From NCBI RefSeq assembly GCF_008312835.1, contig NZ_VSKS01000006.1, forward strand, positions 248,001 through 312,000: 64,000 bases of DNA, in the 5' to 3' direction. The stretch comes from Streptomyces marokkonensis. Lineage in GTDB: Bacteria > Actinomycetota > Actinomycetes > Streptomycetales > Streptomycetaceae. Position 1 is the stretch's first letter. Every line of letters begins with the position of its first letter. The notes beneath the pieces were generated by a model. It did not search any database and was not told the origin of the DNA. It worked only from the letters and a program-made list of their open reading frames with translations. Positions 53,422 to 62,268 of the stretch are shown here, piece after piece. A program made the translations under genes and the position numbers.

Positions 53422-53501
53422 GGGGGCAGGACCTTTCCGTGAGAGGAGGGGCAGGGGGTGCCGCCTGACTGCGGCGCCCCCGGGAAAGAGGACGGGCGGG
53501 A

Positions 53502-56500
53502 TCAGGCCGCCAGGTCCCAGAGGTCGCTGAGACCCTTCGTGATGCCGGAGACCAGGTCCTCGCCCTTGTCCGTGATCTTGCTGACGACGGGCTTGACGAG
53601 GCCGCCGCCGAGCGCCTTGTCGGCGGCGCCGACCCACTTGTAGGCGCCGAAGGAGACCAGGCTCAGGCCGGTGCCGACGGTGGATTCCCAGAAGGCGCCG
53701 CTGGTGAAGCCGTGCTCGATGCCGGTGAAGAGGGTGCCAAGAGCTCCCGCGCCGGCGGAGACGCCGGCGAAGAAGCCGGCTGCGGCGAGGGCCGGCGGGA
53801 AGACGAAGGCGGCGAGGCCGCAGCCGGCCGCCAGGAAACCGGCGCCGATGCTGACCACGTTGGCGGCGTCCGCGTAGAACTGGGCGTCGTTCCACCACTC
53901 GTCGGCGTCGCCGTCCGCGGTGCCGTTCGGGTTGACCTGGTTGTTCTTGTCGTTGTTGGCCGGGTCCCGCTTGGCGTCGCGCTCCTCTTGGGCCTTGCGC
54001 GCGGCCTCCTTGGCCTTCGCGATCTCCTCGGCCCGCTTCTTGTCGGCGGCGATCTGCTTGGCCTGGGCGTACGCGGCGGCGGCGGCCTTCGCGTCGGCGG
54101 AGGCCGCGAGCTCGGAGGCGCGGGCCGCGGCGGCGGAGCGCTGGGCCTCGGCGGAGGAGGCGAGGGCCGCGCGCGCCGAGTCGACGGCCTTGTTGGCCGA
54201 GTAGTTGGCGGAGCGGGCGGCGCCGCGGGCGGTGGCGGCGGCGCTCTTCGCCGTGGCGGCGGAGGCCTGGGCTTCGGCGGCCGACTTGTCGGCGGCATCG
54301 GCGTTGTCCCGCGCCTGCTGGGCGTAGTCCTCGGCCTTGGCGGCGGAGTCGAGCGCCTTCTGCGCCCACTCCTGGGCCTCGGCGGCGGCGTTGCGGGCGT
54401 CGGCGGCGGCCTTCGAGGCGAGGGCCGCGTCCTCCTGCGCCTTCTGCGCGATCTTCGCCGCGGCGGCGATGGCCCCGCGGACGGCCGCGACGTGGGTGGC
54501 GGTGTCGAAGTCCAGCTGGGCCGTGCGGTACTGGATCACGCTGATGAAGTTGCGCAGCATCCACGCCGGTCCTTCGAGCGCGACCTCCGCGTAGGCCTTG
54601 GTGAAGGCGCCGGCGGTGTTGATCAGCTCGACGGCCCGGACCTTGTCGTCCTCCTGGACGGCCAGCGGGTAGGCATGGTCGAAGAAGTGGTTGAGGGACT
54701 CGGTGGTGTTCTCGTCGAGCGCCTTGTTGGCGGCCTCGTTGACGGCCTTGCCCTCGTCATCGTCGATGATCTTGCCGATGGCGACGCGCAGGTCCTCGTC
54801 CGAGGCGCGCTTCATGCCGCCGGTGAGGAAGTCGCCGACGGCCTTGGAGTCGGTGCTCTCCAGCGCGGCAGCGGCGGCCGCGGCGACCTTCGGTCCGCCG
54901 ACCGTCGCCACGTGGAGGGTGGTCTCGCGGTCGTCCTGCTGCTGGGCGAGCGCCCGGTCGAGGTCGATCCAGGCGTAGACGTCGTCGTCGGAGCCGGCGA
55001 GGGCGTGCTGGGCGGCCTGCCGGGTGTTGGCCCCCCGGGCGTCGATCAGGGCGACCGCGGCCTGCCGGCCAAGGGTCGCGGCGACCGACATGTCGCCGGA
55101 GTACAGGGCCTCTTCCGCGCTGGCGATGAGGTCCTTGGTCGCCTGGGTGGTGCGCTCCTCCATCAGCCGCTTCTCGCGGACGTCGGAGAGCTCGGCCCGC
55201 TCGATGGCGGCGAGCTGCCTGGCCTCCTCGATGGCCTGCTGCTTGTCCAGCTCCAGGGTCTGCGCCTCGGCGGCGCGGGCGTTCTTCTCCACCTCGATGG
55301 CGTCGCTGACGGCCTGGGTGGCGAGGTTGGCGGCCTTCACGGCCTCCGTGGCGTGGGCGGTCGACTTGTTGGCGTAGTCGATGGCCTGACCCGCGTACTT
55401 CACGGCCTCCTCGGCGGCGTCCGCGGCCTTGTCGGCGTGGGCGGCGGCGGAGTTGGCGGCGTCGCGGGCGGTGCGGGCCGCCTTGGCGGCGGCGGTCGCC
55501 AGTGCCTGGGCGGCGGAGGCGGCGTTGGTGGCGCGGTTGGCGGCACTGGTGGCGATGGCGGCCTGGCGCTTGGCCTCGTCGGCCTCCGCCTTGGCGGCAC
55601 CGGCGGAGACGGCGGCCTGGGCGGCGGCAGTCGCGGCGGCGGCCGAGTTGCGGGCGGCGGAGGCGGCGGCCAGGCCGGCGGCCGAGGACGCGTCGCCTGC
55701 GAGGGCCGCCTTGGCGGCAGCGGCGGCGGCGCTGCGGGCCTTGGCCGCGGCGTTGCGGGCGGCGACCGCGGCGTTCTTGGCGGCCTCCGCCTTGCCGGCG
55801 TCCTTGGACGCGGCGATCGCGGCCTTGTAGGCGCGGGACGCGGCGTTGCCGGCCTTGGCGGCGGCCTGGGCGGCACCTGCGGCGGCCCAGGAGGCGCGGC
55901 GGGAGGCCTTCACGGCGGCGTTGGAGGCGTTGACGGCGTTGCGGGCGGCGTCGGCGGCGCCCTTCGCCGCGCTCGCCGCCTTGCGGGCCGCGGCCCCCGA
56001 CTTCTGCACGTCGCTCTGGGCGGCGGCGGCTTCGGCGGCGGCCTTCTCGGCGGCCTCCTTGGCCTTGGTGGCGGCGGTCTCGGCGCGGGCCCCGGCCTCG
56101 ACGGCCAGGTTCGTCTCGCGTTCGGCGCGCTTGCCCTCGCGCTCGACGACGGCCACCAGTTCCTCGATGGTCGCCGACTCCTGGTCGCGGGCGCGCGCGA
56201 TGTGCTGGCCGGTCTCGATGAACCACTCGACGTCGTTCGCGGTGCCGCTGAGCGCGCGGTCCGCGTACTTCTGCACCTCCGGGCCGCCGGTCATCAGCAT
56301 GGCGCCGACCTGGACCCGGGTGTCCTCGAGCCGCGCGTCGTACTGCTCGTCGGCGAGGAAGCCGATGAGGGCCTGCTCGGTGCCGGTGTCGAGGGCGGTG
56401 TTGGCCTCGCGCACCACGGCCTTGCCGCCGGTGGACGCGACGATGCTGGTGGCGACCTGGAGGTCTTCCAGGATGGCGGGGGCGAAGCCCTCCGAGAGGA

Positions 56501-56885
56501 AGGCGGCTATCGCCTCGTCGCCGTTGTCCAGGGCGGCCACGGCCTCGCGGCGCAGGCCCTTGCCCGCGCGGTCGAGACTGCGGACGATCGCGACCCGGTT
56601 GTCCTGCACGGTCTGCTGGGGCAGCGTCTCGGCGAGGAAGGTCCGGATCTCGGCGTCGGTCCCGTAGAGGGCCGTGGTGGCGGCGGCCTTGACGCCCTTG
56701 CCTCCGGTCAGCCACGCGCGGACGGCCTTGGCGCGCTCCGTGTCCGGCAGCGGCACCGGGCCGGCGCCTGCTGTCTCGGCGGCCGCGGCGGTGGCCGGCC
56801 GCAGGACCGAGGGGGTGGCGGCGACAGCGGTCGCGGCCGCGAGCGCGCCGAGGACGCGGCGTCTGCTCCAGAAAGCTGACTGCAT
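53502..56885 (-). CDS. Very large secreted ALF-repeat, alanine-rich coiled-coil protein
   Basis: 1127 residues from ATG at 56885, where a twin-Arg-like signal (SRRRVLGALAAATAVAATP) begins; an upstream start gives no signal. Two blocks of ALF repeats (ALDNGDEAIAAFLSEG style, and ALESTDSKAVGDFLTGG) frame a ~350-residue Ala/Lys/Glu-rich coiled coil with heptads, and a second coil follows. The C-terminus has hydrophobic helices (FLAAGCGLAAFVFPPALAAA; GALGTLFTGIEHGF) that may insert in a membrane. ALF repeats occur in actinobacterial polymorphic toxins as the passenger-carrying stalk. Here the last domain is not a known toxin; the next gene codes for the nuclease. The coding strand's long open antisense frame is a composition artefact. 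Confidence 0.85.
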   Translation of the reverse strand: MQSAFWSRRRVLGALAAATAVAATPSVLRPATAAAAETAGAGPVPLPDTERAKAVRAWLTGGKGVKAAATTALYGTDAEIRTFLAETLPQQTVQDNRVAIVRSLDRAGKGLRREAVAALDNGDEAIAAFLSEGFAPAILEDLQVATSIVASTGGKAVVREANTALDTGTEQALIGFLADEQYDARLEDTRVQVGAMLMTGGPEVQKYADRALSGTANDVEWFIETGQHIARARDQESATIEELVAVVEREGKRAERETNLAVEAGARAETAATKAKEAAEKAAAEAAAAQSDVQKSGAAARKAASAAKGAADAARNAVNASNAAVKASRRASWAAAGAAQAAAKAGNAASRAYKAAIAASKDAGKAEAAKNAAVAARNAAAKARSAAAAAAKAALAGDASSAAGLAAASAARNSAAAATAAAQAAVSAGAAKAEADEAKRQAAIATSAANRATNAASAAQALATAAAKAARTARDAANSAAAHADKAADAAEEAVKYAGQAIDYANKSTAHATEAVKAANLATQAVSDAIEVEKNARAAEAQTLELDKQQAIEEARQLAAIERAELSDVREKRLMEERTTQATKDLIASAEEALYSGDMSVAATLGRQAAVALIDARGANTRQAAQHALAGSDDDVYAWIDLDRALAQQQDDRETTLHVATVGGPKVAAAAAAALESTDSKAVGDFLTGGMKRASDEDLRVAIGKIIDDDEGKAVNEAANKALDENTTESLNHFFDHAYPLAVQEDDKVRAVELINTAGAFTKAYAEVALEGPAWMLRNFISVIQYRTAQLDFDTATHVAAVRGAIAAAAKIAQKAQEDAALASKAAADARNAAAEAQEWAQKALDSAAKAEDYAQQARDNADAADKSAAEAQASAATAKSAAATARGAARSANYSANKAVDSARAALASSAEAQRSAAAARASELAASADAKAAAAAYAQAKQIAADKKRAEEIAKAKEAARKAQEERDAKRDPANNDKNNQVNPNGTADGDADEWWNDAQFYADAANVVSIGAGFLAAGCGLAAFVFPPALAAAGFFAGVSAGAGALGTLFTGIEHGFTSGAFWESTVGTGLSLVSFGAYKWVGAADKALGGGLVKPVVSKITDKGEDLVSGITKGLSDLWDLAA

Positions 56886-57430
56886 AAGGGACTTGCCCTT
56901 CCACGAGTAATGCGGTGACGTGTCGGATTTCACGCCGTGCCGGACGGCGGACCAAGGATCGACGTCCGCCACAATTCACGAACAGTATCAACGTTCCATA
57001 AATTTTGCGGAAGTTGAGCCTACCCATGCTTCAACAGGCGTCATCACATATTAATTTGACGGGTCGCCACATTTCTGCAAAGTCATGAAGCCCACCTATA
57101 CGGCCTTCTCCCGGCGTGACACAGGTCACGGAGAACTTGCTTCCAATGTCCATGTATGAGCAGTTCACAGCGCTGGACTTGGGTGCGTCGCCATGTTGGG
57201 ATGCCAGGGTCGATGACGATCGACGGGGTTCCCACAGTGCGTCGCGGAGGCGTGCCAATGGTGTGCAAGGGGGCCTGCATTCAAGTCCGGACGGGAGTCG
57301 CCGTGAGGACTCAGTGCCTTTGCGGGCGATGCGGTGGCGGATGCCTTTTCCGCGCAGCCACCCATGGCACCGGATATCGACCATGGTGCGGGCAGCAGCG
57401 ACGTGGGGCGCGCGGCGGTGTGCTCAGGCC
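56886..57430. other. 545-base AT-richer region upstream of the ALF-repeat gene
   Basis: 56985-57065 is unusually AT-rich (caacgttccataaattttgc), a likely site for promoters of the ALF-repeat gene. A plus-strand Cys-rich frame near 57156 (QCLCGRCGGGCLF) has no ribosome binding site and may be chance. No gene is supported. Confidence 0.4.
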
Positions 57431-57612
57431 TCAGCCGGACGTGTCACCGGGCAGGTGGGCCGGTTCCGGGGCGGTGCAGGAGTGGAACGCGGGATCGGGG
57501 AAGGTGTCGTCGCCGAACCAGAAGCCGAAACTGATCACCTCGCGGGAATACGCCTCCCGCGTGACCGGGTCGACCTCCTGAGGCTGCTCGACGTGGCGCG
57601 CCTCGTCACACA
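57431..57612 (-). pseudogene. C-terminal fragment of a DUF5996 protein
   Basis: A start-less minus-strand frame of ~60 codons reads DPVTREAYSREVISFGFWFG, DDTFPDPAFHSCTAPEP and ends TGA. The Arg-Glu-Ala-Tyr-Ser-x-Glu-Val-x-Ser-Phe-Gly-x-Trp pattern with a later Pro-Ala-Phe-x-x-Tyr/Cys is typical of the last part of DUF5996 proteins (~300 residues). It overlaps the end of the next minus-strand gene by a few bases, and the rest is absent. Confidence 0.55.
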
Positions 57613-58634
57613 GTCCGTTCCGGGAGTGCCGGAAGAACCGTCTCGGCGATGGTGAGGAGGGCGCTGTCGTCCGGGAGGGCTCCGGAGGTGCTCCAGACGG
57701 TGATGTCGAAGTAGCCGCCCCGGTCCTTCCCGTCGAGTGCCACGGACAGCGTTCTGGCCAGGGGGCCCTGCTCGACGGGTCCGCCGGATCCGCCGCTCCC
57801 CAGATTGATCTCGATCTTCATGGTGTGATCCGAGAAGAGGACCGCGGGCCGGCCGAGGACCGAGAGCGTCCTGACGTCCGTCTCCTCCCCGAACTCCATC
57901 AGTTTCACGTACTGGGCGATCGACAGCTTGTTGTACGTGGCCGAGACGTTCACGGTGTAGGTGTCGAACCGGACCTCGGCCTCCGGCTGGGCGACCTTCC
58001 CGTCGGTCAGGGGAGCGGTGTTGCTGGTGCCGGACGCCACGGTCGCGGTTTCCGTGGGCGTTCCGAGGAGTTGCGCCAGGTCGGACCTGTTGAGCGCCTT
58101 GCACAGCTCATCGCCGGTCACAGCCTGGGACGTCTTCTTGTAGGCGCTCGGCAGTTCCTCGCCTTCCCCGCCCGGACACGAGGCGGCCCGCGGCGTGCTG
58201 CCGTCGTCGGAGGGCGGCAGACGCGGGCCCAGCCACACTGCGGCCCCGAGTGCCGCGAACACGGCCACGGCAGCGAGGGCCTGGCCCCACGCGTTGGGTT
58301 CCTTCTCCGGGGCGGCGGGAGCGGGACGCCGCGGCGCCGGAGCCTGCGGCTGCGGCTGCGGCTGCGGCTGCGGCTGCGGCTGGGCAGCAGCGTCGGACAC
58401 CGCCCCGCCCGCGGGGGCCGCCGGGCCCGGGTTCCGGCGTGCGCGCAGGGCCCGGACAACCATGTGGACGCGCACCGCGGTGAACACCAGGAACGCCACG
58501 CCGATCGCGGCCGGCACCCATTCCCCGTCGCGGAGGGCGAGGTACATGATGCGGACGCCGAAAACGGACCCGACCACGATGAGCAGGGGCTCACGGACCC
58601 AGAAGGGCAGGAGGCGGAGGAGGAAACCGAGCAT
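57606..58634 (-). CDS. Membrane protein with Pro-Gln repeat and extracytoplasmic domain
   Basis: 342 residues from ATG at 58634. Two N-terminal membrane helices (FWVREPLLIVVGSVFGVRIM; AAIGVAFLVFTAVRVHMVV), a linker with six Pro-Gln pairs, a third helix (ALAAVAVFAALGAAVWLGP) and an extracytoplasmic domain with two Cys (AASCPGGEGEE, DELCKALNRSDL) and TYTVNVSATYNKLSIAQYVK. The late part looks like DUF3558-type lipoprotein domains but with no lipobox. Unknown role. Ribosome binding site is weak. The (PQ)n tract is a hexanucleotide repeat and could vary in length. Confidence 0.75.
   Translation of the reverse strand: MLGFLLRLLPFWVREPLLIVVGSVFGVRIMYLALRDGEWVPAAIGVAFLVFTAVRVHMVVRALRARRNPGPAAPAGGAVSDAAAQPQPQPQPQPQPQAPAPRRPAPAAPEKEPNAWGQALAAVAVFAALGAAVWLGPRLPPSDDGSTPRAASCPGGEGEELPSAYKKTSQAVTGDELCKALNRSDLAQLLGTPTETATVASGTSNTAPLTDGKVAQPEAEVRFDTYTVNVSATYNKLSIAQYVKLMEFGEETDVRTLSVLGRPAVLFSDHTMKIEINLGSGGSGGPVEQGPLARTLSVALDGKDRGGYFDITVWSTSGALPDDSALLTIAETVLPALPERTV
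58345..58380. repeat. Hexanucleotide microsatellite (tgcggc)6
   Basis: Six perfect copies of tgcggc encode alternating Pro and Gln in the linker of the membrane protein. Slippage would change the linker length in two-residue steps without a frameshift. Confidence 0.95.
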
Positions 58635-58977
58635 CCGGCGATCACACCAGGTCAAGATCACGTTTGCTGTGGTGGAAGCCACAGTTCCGGCTCGGGACTC
58701 AACCGTGATGAAAGGGGGCCGGATGCCGCGCTCCAGGCGCCGTGAGGCGGGAGTGCCGGGCCGTTCGGGCGGCGCTGTGCCGGGCACCCGGATCCCATGA
58801 CCGACGACGCACACGGTTGCCCCTGGCCGCCGGTGTACGACGATGCGCATGTCCGGTCAGCCGTCGCCAGGTGTTCCGGGGTGCACACCGACCCCGCTGC
58901 CTGCTTCCCTGATAACTGATCAGACCGACCGGACTGCTCCATGCCCTCGGTTACGCGATGCCCGTATGCCGATCGGC

Positions 58978-59220
58978 TCAGCCGCCGCTCTTGCGCCTGA
59001 ACGACCGCTGGCTCGCGGCGGGTCCGTGCGCAGCACGCACCTTCGACGCATCGGGGTTGGCGGTGACATCGGCGGCCTCAGCCTGCGCACTGCGCTTGCG
59101 CGCCAGGGCCTCGCGGAACTTGCGCTTGAGGTCGTAGTTGCCGTCGGCGTCCGGCGCCAGCGGGGGCGTCCCGGCGGCAGCCGGCTCCGAACCGTCCGTA
59201 GATGCGGGTTCTGCGGTCAT
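58978..59220 (-). CDS. DUF5302 small protein
   Basis: 80 residues from ATG at 59220 with AGGAGG at the best distance. The end NPDASKVRAAHGP followed by ASQRSFRRKSGG, and YDLKRKFREALARKRS in the middle, are the conserved parts of DUF5302, a Streptomyces-type soluble, charged protein of unknown function. The 343 bases before it (58635-58977) hold no supported gene. A DEAD-box helicase gene ends 81 bases further on. Confidence 0.92.
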   Translation of the reverse strand: MTAEPASTDGSEPAAAGTPPLAPDADGNYDLKRKFREALARKRSAQAEAADVTANPDASKVRAAHGPAASQRSFRRKSGG

Positions 59221-59301
59221 GGTGACCTCCTGGGTTCGGGGGTGGGCAAGCACAGCTTGTCATGCCGGGCGCGGTGCGGGGTGCCGGCAACGTCATTCCG
59301 C

Positions 59302-60717
59302 TCAGCCGTTGCGGCGCACGAAGGCGGCTTTGCGGGCCTCGGCGAGCTTGCGGGCCTCGCCCGCCTTGCGGGACTTGCCGCCGGCACCGCGGGAGGTGTC
59401 CTTGCTGGTGCCGAGGCCGCGGAAGGGAGCGTTGGTGTTCTTGGGACGGGGGACGGCGGGCCCGCCGTCGAGCGGGCTCCCGGACGGAGCCCTGGCGCCG
59501 GTGATCCGGCTCAGCTCCGCCTCGCCCGAGCGCACCTTGGTGACGGTCGCCTCGATGCCGGCCCCGGCCATCATGCGGCTCGTCTCGCGGCGTTGGCCCG
59601 CCGACACGAGCGTGACCACGCTGCCGGACTCACCGGCGCGGGCGGTGCGGCCCGCCCGGTGCACGTAGTCCTTGGGGTCGGTGGGCGGGTCGACGTTGAC
59701 CACGAGATCGAGGCCGTCGACGTGCAGACCACGGGCCGCGACATCGGTCGCCACCAGAACGGTGAGCCCGCCGTTCCGGAACTGCGCCAGGGTCCGCGTG
59801 CGCTGCGGCTGGGACTTGCCGCTGTGCAGGGCCCCTGCGTGCACCCCGCTGGCCCGCAGATGCCGGGTGAGCTGGTCGACGGCGTGCTTGGTGTCGAGGA
59901 ACAGCAGTACGCGGCCGTCGCGGGCGGCGATCTCCGTGATGACGGCGTAGCGGTCGGGACCGTGGACGACCAGCACGTGGTGCTCCATCGCCGCGACCGT
60001 GCCCGCGGACGGGTCGACCGAGTGGACCACGGGGTCGTGGAGGTAGCGGCGGACCAGCTGATCGACGTCGCGGTCCAGAGTGGCCGAGAACAGCATCCGC
60101 TGACCGCCGGGGTGCACCTGGTCGAGCACCTCGACGACCTGCGGCAGGAACCCCAGGCCGCACATCTGGTCGGCCTCGTCCAGCACGGTGATCCTCACCC
60201 GTCCCAGGCGGCAGGCGTTGCGCCCGACCAGGTCGTGCAGGCGTCCGGGGGTGGCGACGACCACCTCGGCTCCCTGACGCAGCGCGGCGGCCTGCCGGCC
60301 GATCGACATGCCGCCGACGACCGTGGCCATCCGCAGCCGCAGCGCCTCGGCGTACGGCGCCAGCGCCTGGGTGACCTGTTGGGCCAGCTCCCGGGTGGGC
60401 ACAAGGATCAGCGCGAGGGGCTGCTTCGGTTCGGCGCGCCGCCCGGCCGTGCGCGTCAGCAGCGGCAGGCCGAAGGCGAGCGTCTTGCCCGATCCGGTGC
60501 GCCCGCGTCCCAGAACGTCGCGTCCCCGTAGGGCATCGGGCAGTGTGGCGGCCTGGATCGGAAAGGGTTCGCGTACCCCGAGTCCGCTCAGTGTCCGCAG
60601 CACCTCCACCGGCAGTTCCAGGCCGGCGAAGGAGACGGCCGGGGGCCGTACCGGGGTCGTGGCCTCGCCTTCGGCGGGACCGCCGGGAGCGATGCCGACG
60701 TCATCGGGGTGCTTCAT
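59302..60717 (-). CDS. DEAD-box RNA helicase
   Basis: 471 residues from ATG at 60717 (GGAAGG six bases upstream); a much longer in-frame extension is antisense to the next gene. Q motif FPIQAATLP, motif I GRGRTGSGKT, Ia PTRELAQQ, II VLDEADQM, III FSATLD, V VLVATDVAARGLHVDGLDLV, VI YVHRAGRTARAG are all intact. C-terminal tail is basic and low-complexity, typical of actinobacterial cold-shock/RhlE-like helicases that unwind rRNA or mRNA. Stands alone; divergent from the SpoIIE gene at 60943. Confidence 0.95.
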   Translation of the reverse strand: MKHPDDVGIAPGGPAEGEATTPVRPPAVSFAGLELPVEVLRTLSGLGVREPFPIQAATLPDALRGRDVLGRGRTGSGKTLAFGLPLLTRTAGRRAEPKQPLALILVPTRELAQQVTQALAPYAEALRLRMATVVGGMSIGRQAAALRQGAEVVVATPGRLHDLVGRNACRLGRVRITVLDEADQMCGLGFLPQVVEVLDQVHPGGQRMLFSATLDRDVDQLVRRYLHDPVVHSVDPSAGTVAAMEHHVLVVHGPDRYAVITEIAARDGRVLLFLDTKHAVDQLTRHLRASGVHAGALHSGKSQPQRTRTLAQFRNGGLTVLVATDVAARGLHVDGLDLVVNVDPPTDPKDYVHRAGRTARAGESGSVVTLVSAGQRRETSRMMAGAGIEATVTKVRSGEAELSRITGARAPSGSPLDGGPAVPRPKNTNAPFRGLGTSKDTSRGAGGKSRKAGEARKLAEARKAAFVRRNG

Positions 60718-60942
60718 GAACAGCCTTCCGCAGGGGAACGTACCGAGGAAGGCCCGGCAGGACGGAACAGCCCACGCACAAGCGGAACCGAACAGACAGA
60801 ATGGCCCACCGCGACGACCACGCAAACGCAGCACACTAACACGGGGTCCGGTCCCCGCTTGACGCGTCGCTTCGCCGGCGCGGCAGTGGCGTGACGAAGC
60901 CGTCCCTTTGCGGCGGCAGGTGGGCCGCGGGAGCCTGAAGAG

Positions 60943-62085
60943 GTGATACGTCGGCGTGTGGCGGCCCGGGCGCCCGGCGCGCCACTGACGTCGCGCGCCG
61001 AGAGCGGCGCCGGGGCAATCCCCGAAGGTGCCGTCAAGGCGCCGATGGCCTACGTGGTCACGGCGACGGTACCGATTGTGCTGCTGGAGCTGATGGCCGA
61101 TGACCGCACGGTGCGCCTCTTCCCCCTGCTGATCCTGCTGCCCGCGTTCCCAGCGGCGGTCGGTACGGTGCGGCAGACCGCCTGGGCGGTGGCCTGGGTG
61201 CTGGTCGTCATCACCGCGGTGCTGATCCGCCGGCCGCTGCCCTCGTCGTACGACTACGGGATCGTCATGCTGCTCGCCCTCGTGCTCGGCGTGCTGTGCG
61301 TGGTGACCTGCCACTGGCGGGTCCGGCGAGAGCGGGAACTGCTGCGGACCCGGTCCGCGGCCGTCGCTCTGCAACGGCAGATGCTGCGGCCACTGCCGGT
61401 CCTCACCGACCGGGTGGTCGTCGACGGCGCGTACCAGCCGGTGGAGACGGACAGGCTGGTGGGAGGAGACGTCTACGAGGTCGTGGCCTCGCCGTACGGC
61501 ACGCGGTTGCTCTTCGGCGACGTCCAGGGCAAGGGCCTGCCCGCGATCGGAGCCGCCTTCGCCGTGCTCAGTGCCTTCCGCGAGGCCGCGCAACGCGAGC
61601 CGACCCTCACCGCGCTCGTGGACGACCTGGAACGGGCCGTGGTGCGGCACAACGCTTTCGCCCAACAGACCGGTGAACCGGAGCAATTCGTCACCGCTCT
61701 CGTCCTGGGTGTCGACACCTCGGCCGAGACCCAGGCCGTCAACTGCGGTTACCCTCCGCCCTACCTGCTGAAAGCCCGGCCGGTCATGCCCGTGGAGCTC
61801 GGCGAACCGGGCGTACCGCTCGGTCTTGCGGACCTCTCCCCCCGGCCCAGGACCGTCTCGTGGTTCCCCTTCCCCGCGGGCGCCACCCTCATCAGCTGCA
61901 GCGACGGTGTCACCGAGGCCCGTGGTGTCACCGGCGCCCCCTACCCCCTCGAAGAACGTCTGGCGGACTGGACGGACATCTCCCCCTGGGAAGTCGCCGA
62001 CCACCTGACCGAGGACGTCGGCCGGCACACCGCTGGGGAGCACCGGGACGACATCGCCGCGCTCGTGGTCCGCAGGACCGGCTGA
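60943..62085 (+). CDS. Membrane SpoIIE-type protein phosphatase
   Basis: 380 residues from GTG at 60943 (GGGAG nine bases upstream). Three or four membrane helices in ~35-130 (AYVVTATVPIVLLELMA; LFPLLILLPAFPAAVG; YDYGIVMLLALVLGVLCVV), then PP2C/SpoIIE with VGGDVYEVV, FGDVQGKGLPA, SCSDGVTEA and HRDDIAALVV. A membrane-tied phosphatase that should act on a phosphorylated STAS protein. One metal motif reads GDVYE where GDWYD is usual. No partner lies beside it, except that another phosphatase faces it. Confidence 0.9.
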   Translation: MIRRRVAARAPGAPLTSRAESGAGAIPEGAVKAPMAYVVTATVPIVLLELMADDRTVRLFPLLILLPAFPAAVGTVRQTAWAVAWVLVVITAVLIRRPLPSSYDYGIVMLLALVLGVLCVVTCHWRVRRERELLRTRSAAVALQRQMLRPLPVLTDRVVVDGAYQPVETDRLVGGDVYEVVASPYGTRLLFGDVQGKGLPAIGAAFAVLSAFREAAQREPTLTALVDDLERAVVRHNAFAQQTGEPEQFVTALVLGVDTSAETQAVNCGYPPPYLLKARPVMPVELGEPGVPLGLADLSPRPRTVSWFPFPAGATLISCSDGVTEARGVTGAPYPLEERLADWTDISPWEVADHLTEDVGRHTAGEHRDDIAALVVRRTG

Positions 62086-62268
62086 TCAGGCGCTCACCGG
62101 TGCAGCGAGCCGACGACGCCCCGCACGGCGCGCGGGCACGGACTCCGCGTCGTGTGCGCCCATGACCTCACCATCAGGTGCGGGTGCCTCGAGCGGCCTG
62201 CCGCCTCCGTCGTGCCCGATCCCGGCATGCGGTCGCGCGACACCACGTGGGGACGCCCCTCGCCGCGG

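Noticed and set aside
53712-56879. 1055-codon plus-strand open frame opposite the ALF-repeat gene
   Set aside because: Gly-rich product without domains, exactly antisense to an alanine-rich gene with signal peptide and repeats; composition artefact.
57156-57581. Plus-strand Cys-rich frame (QCLCGRCGG)
   Set aside because: No ribosome binding site, and its right half is antisense to the DUF5996 fragment, which has clear family sequence.
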